DNA of 64,000 nt from Thermogladius calderae 1633 (GTDB lineage: Archaea; Thermoproteota; Thermoprotei_A; Sulfolobales; Desulfurococcaceae). The notes under the pieces are model-generated. The model did not search any database and was not told the DNA's origin. It saw only the letters and a program-made list of their open reading frames with translations. Positions 25,631 through 34,362 of this stretch are shown in pieces. Location of the stretch: assembly GCF_000264495.1 (NCBI RefSeq), contig NC_017954.1, positions 992,001 through 1,056,000 on the forward strand, in the 5' to 3' direction. Positions within the stretch are counted from its first letter, which is position 1. Each line of letters starts with the position of its first letter. Made by a program: the position numbers and the translations under genes.

Positions 25631-26092
25631 TCACTTGATTAGCCTTGAGACAGCCCTGAGGATCTTAACGTAGCCGGTGCACCTGCACAGGTTACCCTCG
25701 ATAGCCTTCTTGGCGTCCTCCAAGGTCTTTATCAGCCCCTTCTTCAACCCTGCGTACACGGTCAGGACAAAGCCCGGCGTGCAGAAGCCGCACTGGACAG
25801 CCCCCTCCTCTACCAGGGCCTTGACTATCCTCCCCGCCAGCTCGTCCCCCTGGAGCCCCTCGAGCGTCACCACCTCTCTGCCCTCGACCTGCGGCGTTAG
25901 GACTAGGCACGAGTACACGGGCTCGCCGTCGATCAGGACGGTGCAGGCGCCGCACTCTCCTCTCTCACACCCCCTCTTCACGCTCGTGACCTTCAACCTG
26001 AGCCTGAGGGTGTCAAGCAACACCTCGTTGGGCTCGACGTCCACCTCAACGGGTTGGTTGTTCAGCTTGAAAGAGACCCTCACACACCTCAC
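25631..26092 (-). CDS. Molybdenum hydroxylase 2, 2Fe-2S small subunit
   Basis: This 153-residue subunit has the eight cluster cysteines at 42, 47, 50 and 62 (first 2Fe-2S) and 101, 104, 136 and 138 (second, CGFC...LCRC). It is clearly paralogous to the small subunit at 11406-11864. Its start overlaps the FAD subunit stop by four bases. It is the last gene of this operon, and unlike the first cluster no MoaD-like gene follows. Confidence 0.92.
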   Translation of the reverse strand: MRCVRVSFKLNNQPVEVDVEPNEVLLDTLRLRLKVTSVKRGCERGECGACTVLIDGEPVYSCLVLTPQVEGREVVTLEGLQGDELAGRIVKALVEEGAVQCGFCTPGFVLTVYAGLKKGLIKTLEDAKKAIEGNLCRCTGYVKILRAVSRLIK

Positions 26093-26964
26093 CTCCTGAG
26101 CTTCCCTGCGACCTCCCTCAAGGCGTCCTTGAGTAGAGTGGAGGCGAGGTGCCTCCTGTACTCCGCCGTGGCCCTTACGTCCGTGATCGGCGATATGTCC
26201 TGCTGGACTAGCCTCGAGGCCGTTTCAATGGACTCGTCGCTCAACCCCTTCTCGTTCAAGTACGCCTCTACAGTCACAGCCCTTACAGGCCTCGGCGCCA
26301 CGGAGTTCAAGGCCACCCTGAACCTCAGCTCTCCCCCTGGTCTGACCTCGACCCCTAGAGCCAGCCCTACTACAGAGAGCGTGAAGGCGCTTCTCCGGCC
26401 GAACTTCCTGTAGGCCCAGTACTCGCTGAGCCCCTCTACCACTGGGACCTCGAACTCGGCGATCATCTCACCGGTCTCCATTGCTGTTTTACGCGGGCCT
26501 AGCACGAACTCCCCTAGGTTAATAGACCTCGACCCGCCGGGACTCCTCAGCTTCACGACAGCGTCGTGGACGAGCAGGGGCGGGGCTGTGTCCGCGGCGG
26601 GCGAGGCGTTCGCTATGTTCCCGCCGATCGTGGCGACGCTCCTGATCTGCCAGCTAGCCATGTTGTACACGGCTTGGTGGAGTAGTGGTAGCTTCTCCTT
26701 GACCACGTCGGACCTCAGAATCTCCTCCAGGGTCGTCAAGGCGCCGATCCTTACCTTGGAGCCCTCGTCGACTACGTACCTGAGCTCCCTCAAGCCGCCC
26801 AGGTCGATGACCGCCCTCGGCCTGTAGCGCCCTATTTTCAGGTCTACTAGCAGGTCTGTACCCCCAGCCAGAAACTTGTAGTCGCCCAGCTTGCTAGCTA
26901 GCTCTACAGCCTCCTCGACGCTCCCAGCCCTGTAGTACTCGAAGGAGGGCAACTTGTAGAACAT
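26089..26964 (-). CDS. Molybdenum hydroxylase 2, FAD subunit
   Basis: This 291-residue CoxM-type flavin subunit has FAD loops FLAGGTDLLVDLK and TIGGNIANASPAADT, and a C-terminal domain with TDVRATAEYRRH. It lies four bases after the large subunit gene and is translated with the small subunit. It should carry electrons from the iron-sulfur subunit to an unidentified acceptor. Confidence 0.9.
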   Translation of the reverse strand: MFYKLPSFEYYRAGSVEEAVELASKLGDYKFLAGGTDLLVDLKIGRYRPRAVIDLGGLRELRYVVDEGSKVRIGALTTLEEILRSDVVKEKLPLLHQAVYNMASWQIRSVATIGGNIANASPAADTAPPLLVHDAVVKLRSPGGSRSINLGEFVLGPRKTAMETGEMIAEFEVPVVEGLSEYWAYRKFGRRSAFTLSVVGLALGVEVRPGGELRFRVALNSVAPRPVRAVTVEAYLNEKGLSDESIETASRLVQQDISPITDVRATAEYRRHLASTLLKDALREVAGKLRR

Positions 26965-26968
26965 CCTA

Positions 26969-29326
26969 TCACCTCTTCAGAGAGCCTGTCAGCTCCAGGA
27001 CGTACTCCGGGGTGATGGGAAGCCTGGTCACGTTGACGCCGAGCGCGTGGGAGACAGCGTTGGCGATAGACGCCGGGATCGGTATGAGCGCCATCTCGCC
27101 CACCCCCTTAGCACCCATAGCACCGTACTTGTAGACGTCCTCCACGTAGATCGGCTTCTCGACCTCCGGCACCTCCATGACCGTGGGTATAACGTAGTCC
27201 GTGAAGTCCGCGTTTAGTATTGAGCCCTTCTCGTCGAAGACGAGCTGCTCGTAGAGAGTGTAGCCTATACCCTGCACGACAGCACCCTCGACCTGCCCCT
27301 CGACCTGGACCGGGCTTATGATCCTACCGGAGGCGAGTGCCGGCCACACCCTCAAGACCCTGACGACTCCTGTCTCCGTGTCCACCTCCACCTCGCTCAC
27401 CACCACGATGTAGCTGAAAGCCGGGTAGGCGAAGCCCTGCCCAACCGTGTCGTCGAACTTGCCCTTGGGTAGGAAGAAGTAGCCGGTAGCAGAGAGCTCT
27501 ACGCCCTTGGCGTAGGCCTCCCTCACGAGGTCCACCCACCTCACGTACCTCTCCGGGTTGTCCCTCTGGTAGACCCTCCCGTCCCTGAAGACGAGCTTGT
27601 CGGGCTCTACCCCGAGTACGTCGCCGGCGAGCCTGGCGAGCCTCTCCCTTATCCTCCCCGCCGCGACCTCGACACCTATACCGCCAATCCCGGTCCCCCT
27701 CGAGGCGTGTGTAGCCCCCGTGTCCGGGGCCTCGGTGGTGCCGAAGACGACCCTGACGTTCTCGGGTGGGACGCCCAGTAGCTCTGAGACTATCTGGACG
27801 TGCGAGCTGGTCGGGCTCCCCTGGCCCATCTCGACTATCCCCGTGTACACCGTGACGGATCCGTCCTTCTCCACCTTCACCACGGCGTTGGACCAGTCGG
27901 GGACGCCCCTCGAAGTGCTTATGCCGTGCCAGGCCACGCCCACGCCTATACCTCTCCTCCACCTGCCGTCCTTCTTGTTGTACTCGCTGTACTCCCTCCT
28001 CTTCTGGGACCACCCGGACTTCGCGGAGACCTTCTCCAGCGCCTCTCCCACGCCGACCGAGTGGTCTAGCACCTGGTTTGTGAGAGTCCTGGAGCCGGGC
28101 CTGAGGATGTTCTTCAGCCTGAACTCCACCGGGTCTAGCCCCAGCTTCTCGGCTAGCAGGTCCATCTGCCTCTCGACCGCGAACTGTACACTGGGGTTGC
28201 CGAAGCCCCTGAAGGACCCCTGGTACACCTTGTTCGTGTAGACGGCGTAGCCGTCCACTCTCGCGTTAGGCACCTCGTAGGGACCAGAGGCATGCATCGT
28301 GGCCCTCCACAGTATGAAAGGCGCCCTGTTAGCGTACGCGCCGGTGTCGTGTATGATCGTCACGTCGATCGCCGTCAGCTTACCTTCCCTGTTCGCGCCG
28401 CTCTTGTACCGTATTATGGTAGCCTCCCTCTTCGGGTGGACCTTGATCGACTCCTCTCTCGAATAGACGATGAAGGCCGGCCTCCCCGTGAGGTAGGCCA
28501 CTAGAGCGGCCTTCGCGACCGTGAGAGGCCCCTCGTCGTCCTTCCCGCCGAACCCGCCGCCCAGGTAGGGGACAACTACCTTAACCCTACTGGCTGGCAG
28601 GCCTAGGACTCTCGCAGTGATATCCCTGGCGAGGTGGGGGTGCTGCGCCGCGCCTATTATCGTCACCCTCCCCTCCGAGTCCGGGATCGCTAGTGCGGCC
28701 TCTGTCTCCAGGTAGGCGTGGTCTTGGTGGTGGGTCCTGTACTCGTTCTCTACGACGACCTCGGCCTCGCTAAACCCTCTCTCGACGTCGCCCTTCCTCA
28801 CCTTTGTCCTGAACGCGATGTTCGACCCGGCCTCCTCGTGTACTAGCACGTCGCTCCTCGACATGGCCTCAAGCGGGTCGAGGACGTAGGGCAGAGGCTC
28901 GTAGTCGACTCTGACGAGCTGCGACGCCTCCACAGCCCTCTCCCAAGACTCGGCAGCGACGAGGGCCACGACCTCGCCGACGTACCTGACCTTCCCCTCC
29001 GCTAGCAGGGGCTGGTCGGGAAGAGCGTAGCCGACCTGGTTGACGCCCGGTATGTCCCTGTGCGTTACTACGGCCCTGACCCCGCTGACGTCGAGCGCCT
29101 CCTTTAAGTGGAGCCCCTTGATCCTCGCGTGTGGGTGCGGGCTCAACACCTGCTTTACGAAAAGCGCGTTCCCGTACACGTACTTCACGAAGTAGTCCTC
29201 TGTGAACAGGGCTCTCCCCAGGGCTTTCTCCAGCGCGTCGACCCTCGTGAACTCTCTGCCCACTACGAAGTACGACTCTGCTGACAGGTACTTCTCGAGT
29301 ATAGAGTATGGGTCCTCCAGGGACAA
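26969..29326 (-). CDS. Molybdenum hydroxylase 2, large molybdopterin subunit
   Basis: This 785-residue catalytic subunit of the xanthine oxidase family carries the classical cofactor loop GGGFGGK (256-262), Q228 in GAAQHP, the arginine loop GSFRGFGNPSVQ, and the catalytic glutamate E744 in AKGVGEMAL. It differs in these loops from the first enzyme in this window, so the two probably act on different substrates. It has no RCSFR copper loop, which argues against CO oxidation. Candidate substrates are purines, nicotinate-like heterocycles or aldehydes. The livHMGFK importer lies just downstream on the same strand. Confidence 0.9.
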   Translation of the reverse strand: MSLEDPYSILEKYLSAESYFVVGREFTRVDALEKALGRALFTEDYFVKYVYGNALFVKQVLSPHPHARIKGLHLKEALDVSGVRAVVTHRDIPGVNQVGYALPDQPLLAEGKVRYVGEVVALVAAESWERAVEASQLVRVDYEPLPYVLDPLEAMSRSDVLVHEEAGSNIAFRTKVRKGDVERGFSEAEVVVENEYRTHHQDHAYLETEAALAIPDSEGRVTIIGAAQHPHLARDITARVLGLPASRVKVVVPYLGGGFGGKDDEGPLTVAKAALVAYLTGRPAFIVYSREESIKVHPKREATIIRYKSGANREGKLTAIDVTIIHDTGAYANRAPFILWRATMHASGPYEVPNARVDGYAVYTNKVYQGSFRGFGNPSVQFAVERQMDLLAEKLGLDPVEFRLKNILRPGSRTLTNQVLDHSVGVGEALEKVSAKSGWSQKRREYSEYNKKDGRWRRGIGVGVAWHGISTSRGVPDWSNAVVKVEKDGSVTVYTGIVEMGQGSPTSSHVQIVSELLGVPPENVRVVFGTTEAPDTGATHASRGTGIGGIGVEVAAGRIRERLARLAGDVLGVEPDKLVFRDGRVYQRDNPERYVRWVDLVREAYAKGVELSATGYFFLPKGKFDDTVGQGFAYPAFSYIVVVSEVEVDTETGVVRVLRVWPALASGRIISPVQVEGQVEGAVVQGIGYTLYEQLVFDEKGSILNADFTDYVIPTVMEVPEVEKPIYVEDVYKYGAMGAKGVGEMALIPIPASIANAVSHALGVNVTRLPITPEYVLELTGSLKR

Positions 29327-29396
29327 ACGAGGAGCCCTCTGATATAAAGTCTAGGCCCCGTAGAATAATAACCTTTCCTTTTTCACCCGTCTCGAA

Positions 29397-30140
29397 CTAC
29401 TTAGACGTCCTAAGCTTGTAGAAGACCGACTGTACGACTGTGCCCTTGGCCCCCTCCAGGTAACGCCCCACTACAACCCCGTTAGATATAAGTATGTACT
29501 CCCTCCCATTGGGGTAGACCACCACGACCATCCACTCGCCTGACTTGACCTTGCTGGCCAAGTAGTGGGCTTTAGGTAGCCCGTCCGAGGCGTGAACCAG
29601 CTCGACCTCCCTCAAGTACTCGGCTCTAACCAGTGCGAGAGAGAGGTCTACCTTGATGTCCACTGGCATCGTCTCCCAGAAAGGCTTCTCCTCTACTTCC
29701 ACTCGTGGGACTCTAGGGGACCTAAGCCTGTCGGCGATGTCGACTTTACGGCACCTCCCTTCGGCTAGGGCGGTGTAGTTGGAGAACAGGGTCGAGTAGA
29801 CCTTGGCCAGTTCCCTCTTGGCAAAAAAGCCCCCAGCGACCTCGTACTCTAACTTAAAGAAGGCGCCTCCGAGGTAGTAGAGCCTCAGCCACCCCAGGTA
29901 GGCGCTCGTCTTCGGCTCAGGGCCCTTTCTAAGCTCTATCTTCCAGCCCCGGGGCTCCTGCCAGAGCTTGTACTCGCACGCGTGGTCTACCGGCCTAGAG
30001 AACTTCACGCTTACACTGTCACCAGATATCTCGCAGGAGGACACCACGGGTAGTATCCCGAGGAATAAGCAGGGCTCTAGTATCAAGTAGTCCACGAAGC
30101 TGGGCGGGCACCTGCCTACCTCTATCTGAGTGGACATCAT
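29397..30140 (-). CDS. Unknown protein, paralogue of the gene at 33463-34311
   Basis: This 247-residue soluble protein of unknown function follows sufD on the same strand. Its N-terminal half contains EPCLFLGILPVVSSCEISGD, and the C-terminal half SGEWMVVVVYPNGREYILIS plus NGVVVG. Both blocks line up with the protein encoded just upstream of sufC, which has KPCELLKMIPIVSDCSVSGD and KGTWLVVETYASGKRYVVVENGVVQG in the same order. The two paralogues thus bracket sufCBD. The cysteine pair in the first block is kept in both. An accessory role in Fe-S assembly is an inference from position only. Confidence 0.65.
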   Translation of the reverse strand: MMSTQIEVGRCPPSFVDYLILEPCLFLGILPVVSSCEISGDSVSVKFSRPVDHACEYKLWQEPRGWKIELRKGPEPKTSAYLGWLRLYYLGGAFFKLEYEVAGGFFAKRELAKVYSTLFSNYTALAEGRCRKVDIADRLRSPRVPRVEVEEKPFWETMPVDIKVDLSLALVRAEYLREVELVHASDGLPKAHYLASKVKSGEWMVVVVYPNGREYILISNGVVVGRYLEGAKGTVVQSVFYKLRTSK

Positions 30141-30220
30141 CTAGACAACGCTGACATACTTTTCTCGACTAAGCAAACTATGTAGTAATATGGGCGAAGG
30201 ATTTTAAATAGTCAGCTCAA

Positions 30221-31246
30221 CTAAGCCTCGAGGTGTGGGGCAACGCGTCTCAACACTTCCTCCACCAGAGTGTTTGAGAGCGCGGCGTCGTTGAGCCCCT
30301 CCTTCACTAGCCCTCTCACAAACAGCATACTTGCCTCCCGTAGGTCGAGCCCACGCGAGGCCAGGTAAAAGAGCTGCTCGGTACTCAACTTGACGTTCCT
30401 GGCGTAGTGCCTGGCCTCCGCGACGTTGTTCGTCTTTACCTCTAGCCTCGGCTGCATGAAGGCTAAGCCCCCGAGTTGGAGGGCCTCGATACCGTAGACG
30501 AGCGAGCCCTCCTTGGATCCCTCTTCGGCTACGAGAGTGCCCCTGGCCACAGCCGTGGACTCGTCTAGGCTTACGAGCAGTTGCCTCACGTGGAGAGCCG
30601 GGCCAACGCCTCTCGCGAGCCCATAGATGTCGAGGTCTACGACGCTCCTCCCTAGAGCCAAAACAACAGTCTTCTCGTTGAGCGTCGACGAGTCTACTGA
30701 GACGAGCTCTTCGACTTTCAGGACGCGGGTGGACTCGACCAACTGGGCTCTCTCGCTCGCGCAACAGCCTTGTCTAGAGACTAACCGGAGATAGCTCGCC
30801 GGACCTTCCCCGGCCTTAACTCTCAGCAGGAGTCTAGACCCTGGCCCAGCGTCTAGTGTCAGAGACAGGCTGAGAGACCCCTTCGAGTTGAGGTTCAACT
30901 CCAACACGTACAGCCCGCTACCACTGGCTACCAGGTTGAGTCCTACCGCCGAGAACAGGTTACTGGAGTCTACGTTTACCACAGCCTTGCCCGGTGCACC
31001 TCCGAGTTCTATATCGTACCGGCCCGACTCGTACTTCTCGTGGAGTAGACAGTAGACACTACTACACTCACCCGTGGGTTCGCCTCGTATTGGAGACTCT
31101 GTGACCCTAGCGCCTTCCACGCGGACAACGGGCCCGCCGATACCGTCCGCTCTAGAAGCCTCCTCGACCAGCCTAGCGTACTCGTAGGGGTTGATGTAGT
31201 GTTTTATTGTCGGGGAGTCGCCTACAACCTGGAGCAGGCCCTTCAA
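30221..31246 (-). CDS. sufD: SufD-like Fe-S cluster scaffold component
   Basis: This 341-residue protein is of the SufB/SufD beta-helix family, and it forms the scaffold with SufB on which clusters are built with SufC ATPase. The C-terminal region shows the family pattern AEARHYARNVKLSTEQLFYLASRGL (helical domain that binds SufC; residues about 283-307), ending in EVLRRVAPHLEA. The N-terminal part is diverged and cysteine-bearing (GCCASE). TTG 31246 is the start: it overlaps the sufB stop as TTGA, with GGTGTAGG upstream. Confidence 0.85.
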   Translation of the reverse strand: MKGLLQVVGDSPTIKHYINPYEYARLVEEASRADGIGGPVVRVEGARVTESPIRGEPTGECSSVYCLLHEKYESGRYDIELGGAPGKAVVNVDSSNLFSAVGLNLVASGSGLYVLELNLNSKGSLSLSLTLDAGPGSRLLLRVKAGEGPASYLRLVSRQGCCASERAQLVESTRVLKVEELVSVDSSTLNEKTVVLALGRSVVDLDIYGLARGVGPALHVRQLLVSLDESTAVARGTLVAEEGSKEGSLVYGIEALQLGGLAFMQPRLEVKTNNVAEARHYARNVKLSTEQLFYLASRGLDLREASMLFVRGLVKEGLNDAALSNTLVEEVLRRVAPHLEA

Positions 31247-32646
31247 CCTACACCACCGTACTCCTCGAACTCCAGCTCGACCACTCTCTTCAGCATACTG
31301 GCGAATTCGAAGGGTAGCTTTCTGAGTACGTCTCTGACAAAGCCGTTTACTACCAGAGAGACGGCCTCGTTCCTCCTCAACCCCCTCGACATCAAGTAGA
31401 ACACCTGGTCCTCGCTCAGCCTGAGAGTAGAGGCCTCGTGGCCTACGTCGGCGTCTCTCTCGAGCAGGTGGACGATCGGGTAGGTGTAGGACCCGCTCTT
31501 CTCGTCGAGTATCAGGCTCTCGCACTCGACGTGGCTGAACGAGCCTACAGCCCCCTTGTTGACCTGAGTGAGCCCTCTGTAGACGCTGAGACCGCCGTTT
31601 GCTACGATACTCTTCGACAACACCCTGCTAGAGGTCCTCGGAGCGGCGTGTATGACCTTAGAGCCCGTGTCCTTTATGTAGCCACCGTTGCTGATGCTGA
31701 GGAGGGTCGAGACGGTCTTGGCTCCCTCGCCCCTGAGGACGGTGGAGGGGTAGGTCACCGTGATCTTGCTACCGATGCTCCCCTCAACCCACTCCACGAA
31801 GGCGTTCTCCTCGGCGACGGCCCTCTTGTTGTTGAAGTTTATGACGTTCCTGCTCCAGTTCTGGACTGTGACGAAGGAGACTCTTGATGAGGGGTGGGCG
31901 TATATCTCGACCATGCCGTCGTGGAAGCTCTCCCTCCTAAGCCTGGGCGCGCTACAGCCCTCTATGAAGACCAGCTCGCTACCCTCGTCTGCTACTATGA
32001 GCGAGTGCTCGAACTGCCCCTCCATCTCCTTCCCTAGGAAGAAGAAGGCCTCGACCGGGTAGGGGACTCTCACCCCCTTCGGCACGTAGACGAAGACGCC
32101 GCCGCTCCACAACGCGTAGTGTAGTGCGGCGAACTTGTGGTCCGTGTACGGGAAGACCCTCGAGAAGTACTTCTTCACCAGGTCGGGGTACTTCTGGACG
32201 GCTTCCTCCATCGGCACCATTACGACGCCTAGCCTCCTCAGGAAGTCCTTCATACCCACGAAGACGCTCTCGCTGTCGAGTACGGTTGTGAGCCCGGCTA
32301 GGTACTTGGCGTACGTCTCGGGTAGGCCCAGCCTCTCGTAGATCCTCCTCACGTCCTCCGGGAGGTCGCTCCAGTCGCTCGCCACCTCGACGTCCGGCTT
32401 CGTGTAGAGCGTCGTTATCTCGTCGAGGTCTATTCTCTGGATGTACGGTAGCCACTGCGGTACAGGGGCCTTCTCGAAATAATCTAGTGCCCTGAGCCTG
32501 AGCCTCCTCATCCACTCGGGCTCTTTCTTGGACCTGCTGATCTCCTCTACTAGGCCCCTGCTGACCCTGCCAGTTATCTCCACTCTACTCCTGTACTCGA
32601 CGCCCGTGAGCTCTTCTAGCTCAAAAACCCGGATGTCAAAGCCCAT
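31243..32646 (-). CDS. sufB: SufB Fe-S cluster scaffold protein
   Basis: This 467-residue core scaffold has family segments PKGVRVPYPVEAFFF, the IVADEGSELVFIEGCSAP strand with the conserved cysteine near residue 230, the VQNWSRNVINFNNKRA block, and the C-terminal SufC-binding LSEDQVFYLMSRGLRRNEA. It overlaps sufC by 11 bases and sufD by four, giving an operon order sufC-sufB-sufD. It acts in the cytoplasm. Confidence 0.95.
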   Translation of the reverse strand: MGFDIRVFELEELTGVEYRSRVEITGRVSRGLVEEISRSKKEPEWMRRLRLRALDYFEKAPVPQWLPYIQRIDLDEITTLYTKPDVEVASDWSDLPEDVRRIYERLGLPETYAKYLAGLTTVLDSESVFVGMKDFLRRLGVVMVPMEEAVQKYPDLVKKYFSRVFPYTDHKFAALHYALWSGGVFVYVPKGVRVPYPVEAFFFLGKEMEGQFEHSLIVADEGSELVFIEGCSAPRLRRESFHDGMVEIYAHPSSRVSFVTVQNWSRNVINFNNKRAVAEENAFVEWVEGSIGSKITVTYPSTVLRGEGAKTVSTLLSISNGGYIKDTGSKVIHAAPRTSSRVLSKSIVANGGLSVYRGLTQVNKGAVGSFSHVECESLILDEKSGSYTYPIVHLLERDADVGHEASTLRLSEDQVFYLMSRGLRRNEAVSLVVNGFVRDVLRKLPFEFASMLKRVVELEFEEYGGVG

Positions 32647-33373
32647 TCTGGGACACCACGGAGGAGTAGCCCTCCCTTGCGATCTTGTCCACTAGCTCTA
32701 CTCCCCCAGAGGACACGACGACGCCGTTGTGCATCACCAGGACTCTGGAGGGCCTGACAAGCTGTAGTAGTGAAGGGTAGTGGGTTATGAGGAGGACGCA
32801 GGCCCCCTCCCTCACAACGCTGTTCATGTAGTCGACGAGGAGCCTCACCCCCTCCAAGTCGAGCCCGCTGTCCGGCTCGTCCATTAACAGGCACTTGGGT
32901 TTCAACAGGAGGGCCTGTAGGAACTCCGACCTCTTCTTCTCCCCACCCGAGAACCCCTCGTTCAGCCCCCTGTCTAGGAGCTCCCTCTTAAGCCCCAGCT
33001 TAACCGCTGTCTCTTCCAGTAGAGGGTCGACCTTCTCTATCTGTCTCCACGAAGTGTTGATGGCGTTGAACAAGTCCCTTAGAGAGACCCCTTTGACCTC
33101 GACTGGGTTCTGGAAGAAGAGGAACAAGCCTCTCCGGGCCCTCTCGTAAGGTGGGAGGCTGGTGATGTCCTCCCCGTTCAGGACAACCTTCCCCTTCACT
33201 ACCTTGTAGCCCGGGTGGCCCATAACCGCGTAGGCGAGACTGGTCTTGCCGCTACCGTTAGGCCCCATTAAAGCGACTATCTCCCCGTCCCCTACCTCGA
33301 CGGTGACGTCCCTGACAACCAGCTTACCGCCCACTTCGACGCTAACGTTTTCTACCAGCAGCAATGTAAGCAC
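32636..33373 (-). CDS. sufC: SufC ATPase
   Basis: This 245-residue ABC-type ATPase has no membrane partner. It has Walker A GPNGSGKTS (near 38), the ARRGLFLFFQNPVEVKGV Q-loop typical of SufC, signature FSGGEKKRSEFLQA, and Walker B CLLMDEPDSGLDLEG. It drives conformational change of SufBD. The gene has its own TATA box and an almost leaderless start at GTG 33373. Confidence 0.95.
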   Translation of the reverse strand: MLTLLLVENVSVEVGGKLVVRDVTVEVGDGEIVALMGPNGSGKTSLAYAVMGHPGYKVVKGKVVLNGEDITSLPPYERARRGLFLFFQNPVEVKGVSLRDLFNAINTSWRQIEKVDPLLEETAVKLGLKRELLDRGLNEGFSGGEKKRSEFLQALLLKPKCLLMDEPDSGLDLEGVRLLVDYMNSVVREGACVLLITHYPSLLQLVRPSRVLVMHNGVVVSSGGVELVDKIAREGYSSVVSQNGL

Positions 33374-33400
33374 CCTATTGCAATGTCAGGTTTGGTTAAC

Positions 33401-33410
33401 CTAATAAACT
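33401..33410 (-). promoter_or_regulatory. TATA box of the sufCBD operon
   Basis: The minus strand reads AGTTTATTAG, 28-37 bases upstream of the sufC GTG, with no other gene start between. This places the transcription start at or just before the start codon. Confidence 0.5.
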
Positions 33411-33462
33411 TAGTGGGACTGGTGGAGAAAGGGTTGTTAGTTTGAAAATAGACAAATCCCAC

Positions 33463-34311
33463 TCAGGAACCGGCTACTTCGTACGCTATGACAGTCAACG
33501 GCTCGCCGCTACAGTCCTGATCGCAGAAGAGGCCCTGTACAACTCCGTTCTCGACTACCACGTACCTCTTACCCGAGGCGTAGGTCTCCACGACGAGCCA
33601 CGTCCCTTTAACGAGCTCGCTCGAGGTTATTTGCTCTACTTTGACGCCGCCGGGTAGGATCTTGAAAGAGCGTGACTCCCTCATGAGCCTCGCCCTGGTC
33701 CTAGGGTCGGACAGGTCGTACTTGAACGTGGCGGCAGGCTGGGGAGGCGGCTGCTTTACCTCTTCGGCTTTCGCTGGTCTCGGAGGCTGTTGTACAGCTC
33801 GCGGCGGTTGCGGGGGCGGTAGCGGTGGCGGGGGCCTCTCTTCGCGGGCGGGCCTCCTCTCCTCCAATGGCTGTCCAAGCCTCGAGCACACTACCGGGAT
33901 TACGCCTCGCAGCGCCAGCAAGCTCGTCTCGAGGTTTCTCTGAGCCTGTCCCCTCACCCTGAACCCGGCCTCGAGCTTGTAGTCTATGCTGAGGGTGTTG
34001 CCCTCGAGTGTAAGCCAGAGCTCTGTCAGCCTAGCCCTCGGCTCCCCCTCCTCCAGGTAGTCGAGAGACAAGGCTATCTTGGTCTCGGTCTTCTCTAGAG
34101 CAGTGTAGACTCCTACGGCTTTAAAGAACTCGTCGCTGAAGGCGAGCCTCACCGTGTCACCCGAGACGGAGCAGTCGGAGACGATGGGTATCATCTTCAG
34201 CAACTCGCACGGCTTGGACATGAGCCTCTTGACGCAGTCGACGTCTTCTTGCCGTATGCTGATGTTTAGAGCCAAACAGGACCCCTTTACTCTTATGTAG
34301 AGTTCTAACAC
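33463..34311 (-). CDS. Unknown protein with proline-rich linker, paralogue of 29397-30140
   Basis: This 282-residue protein has two parts. The N-terminal domain (about 1-140) contains SKPCELLKMIPIVSDCSVSG, and the C-terminal domain (about 200-282) contains KGTWLVVETYASGKRYVVV and NGVVQGLF. They are joined by a long Pro/Arg/Glu-rich linker with runs such as PPPPLPPPQPP. Both domains match the shorter protein on the other side of the suf genes. Two cysteines in CDQDC near the C-terminus are unique to this copy. No known family is recognised. It is transcribed in the same direction as sufC, upstream of it. GTG 34311 is the assumed start. Confidence 0.6.
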   Translation of the reverse strand: MLELYIRVKGSCLALNISIRQEDVDCVKRLMSKPCELLKMIPIVSDCSVSGDTVRLAFSDEFFKAVGVYTALEKTETKIALSLDYLEEGEPRARLTELWLTLEGNTLSIDYKLEAGFRVRGQAQRNLETSLLALRGVIPVVCSRLGQPLEERRPAREERPPPPLPPPQPPRAVQQPPRPAKAEEVKQPPPQPAATFKYDLSDPRTRARLMRESRSFKILPGGVKVEQITSSELVKGTWLVVETYASGKRYVVVENGVVQGLFCDQDCSGEPLTVIAYEVAGS

Positions 34312-34362
34312 TTATGTAATATAACGTTGATTTTCAATAAGTACGTCAAGGAAGCAGGGCTT

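Noticed and set aside
12754-29326. Aerobic carbon monoxide dehydrogenase for either molybdenum enzyme
   Set aside because: Subunit make-up is the same, but neither large subunit has the RCSFR loop with the copper-ligand cysteine.
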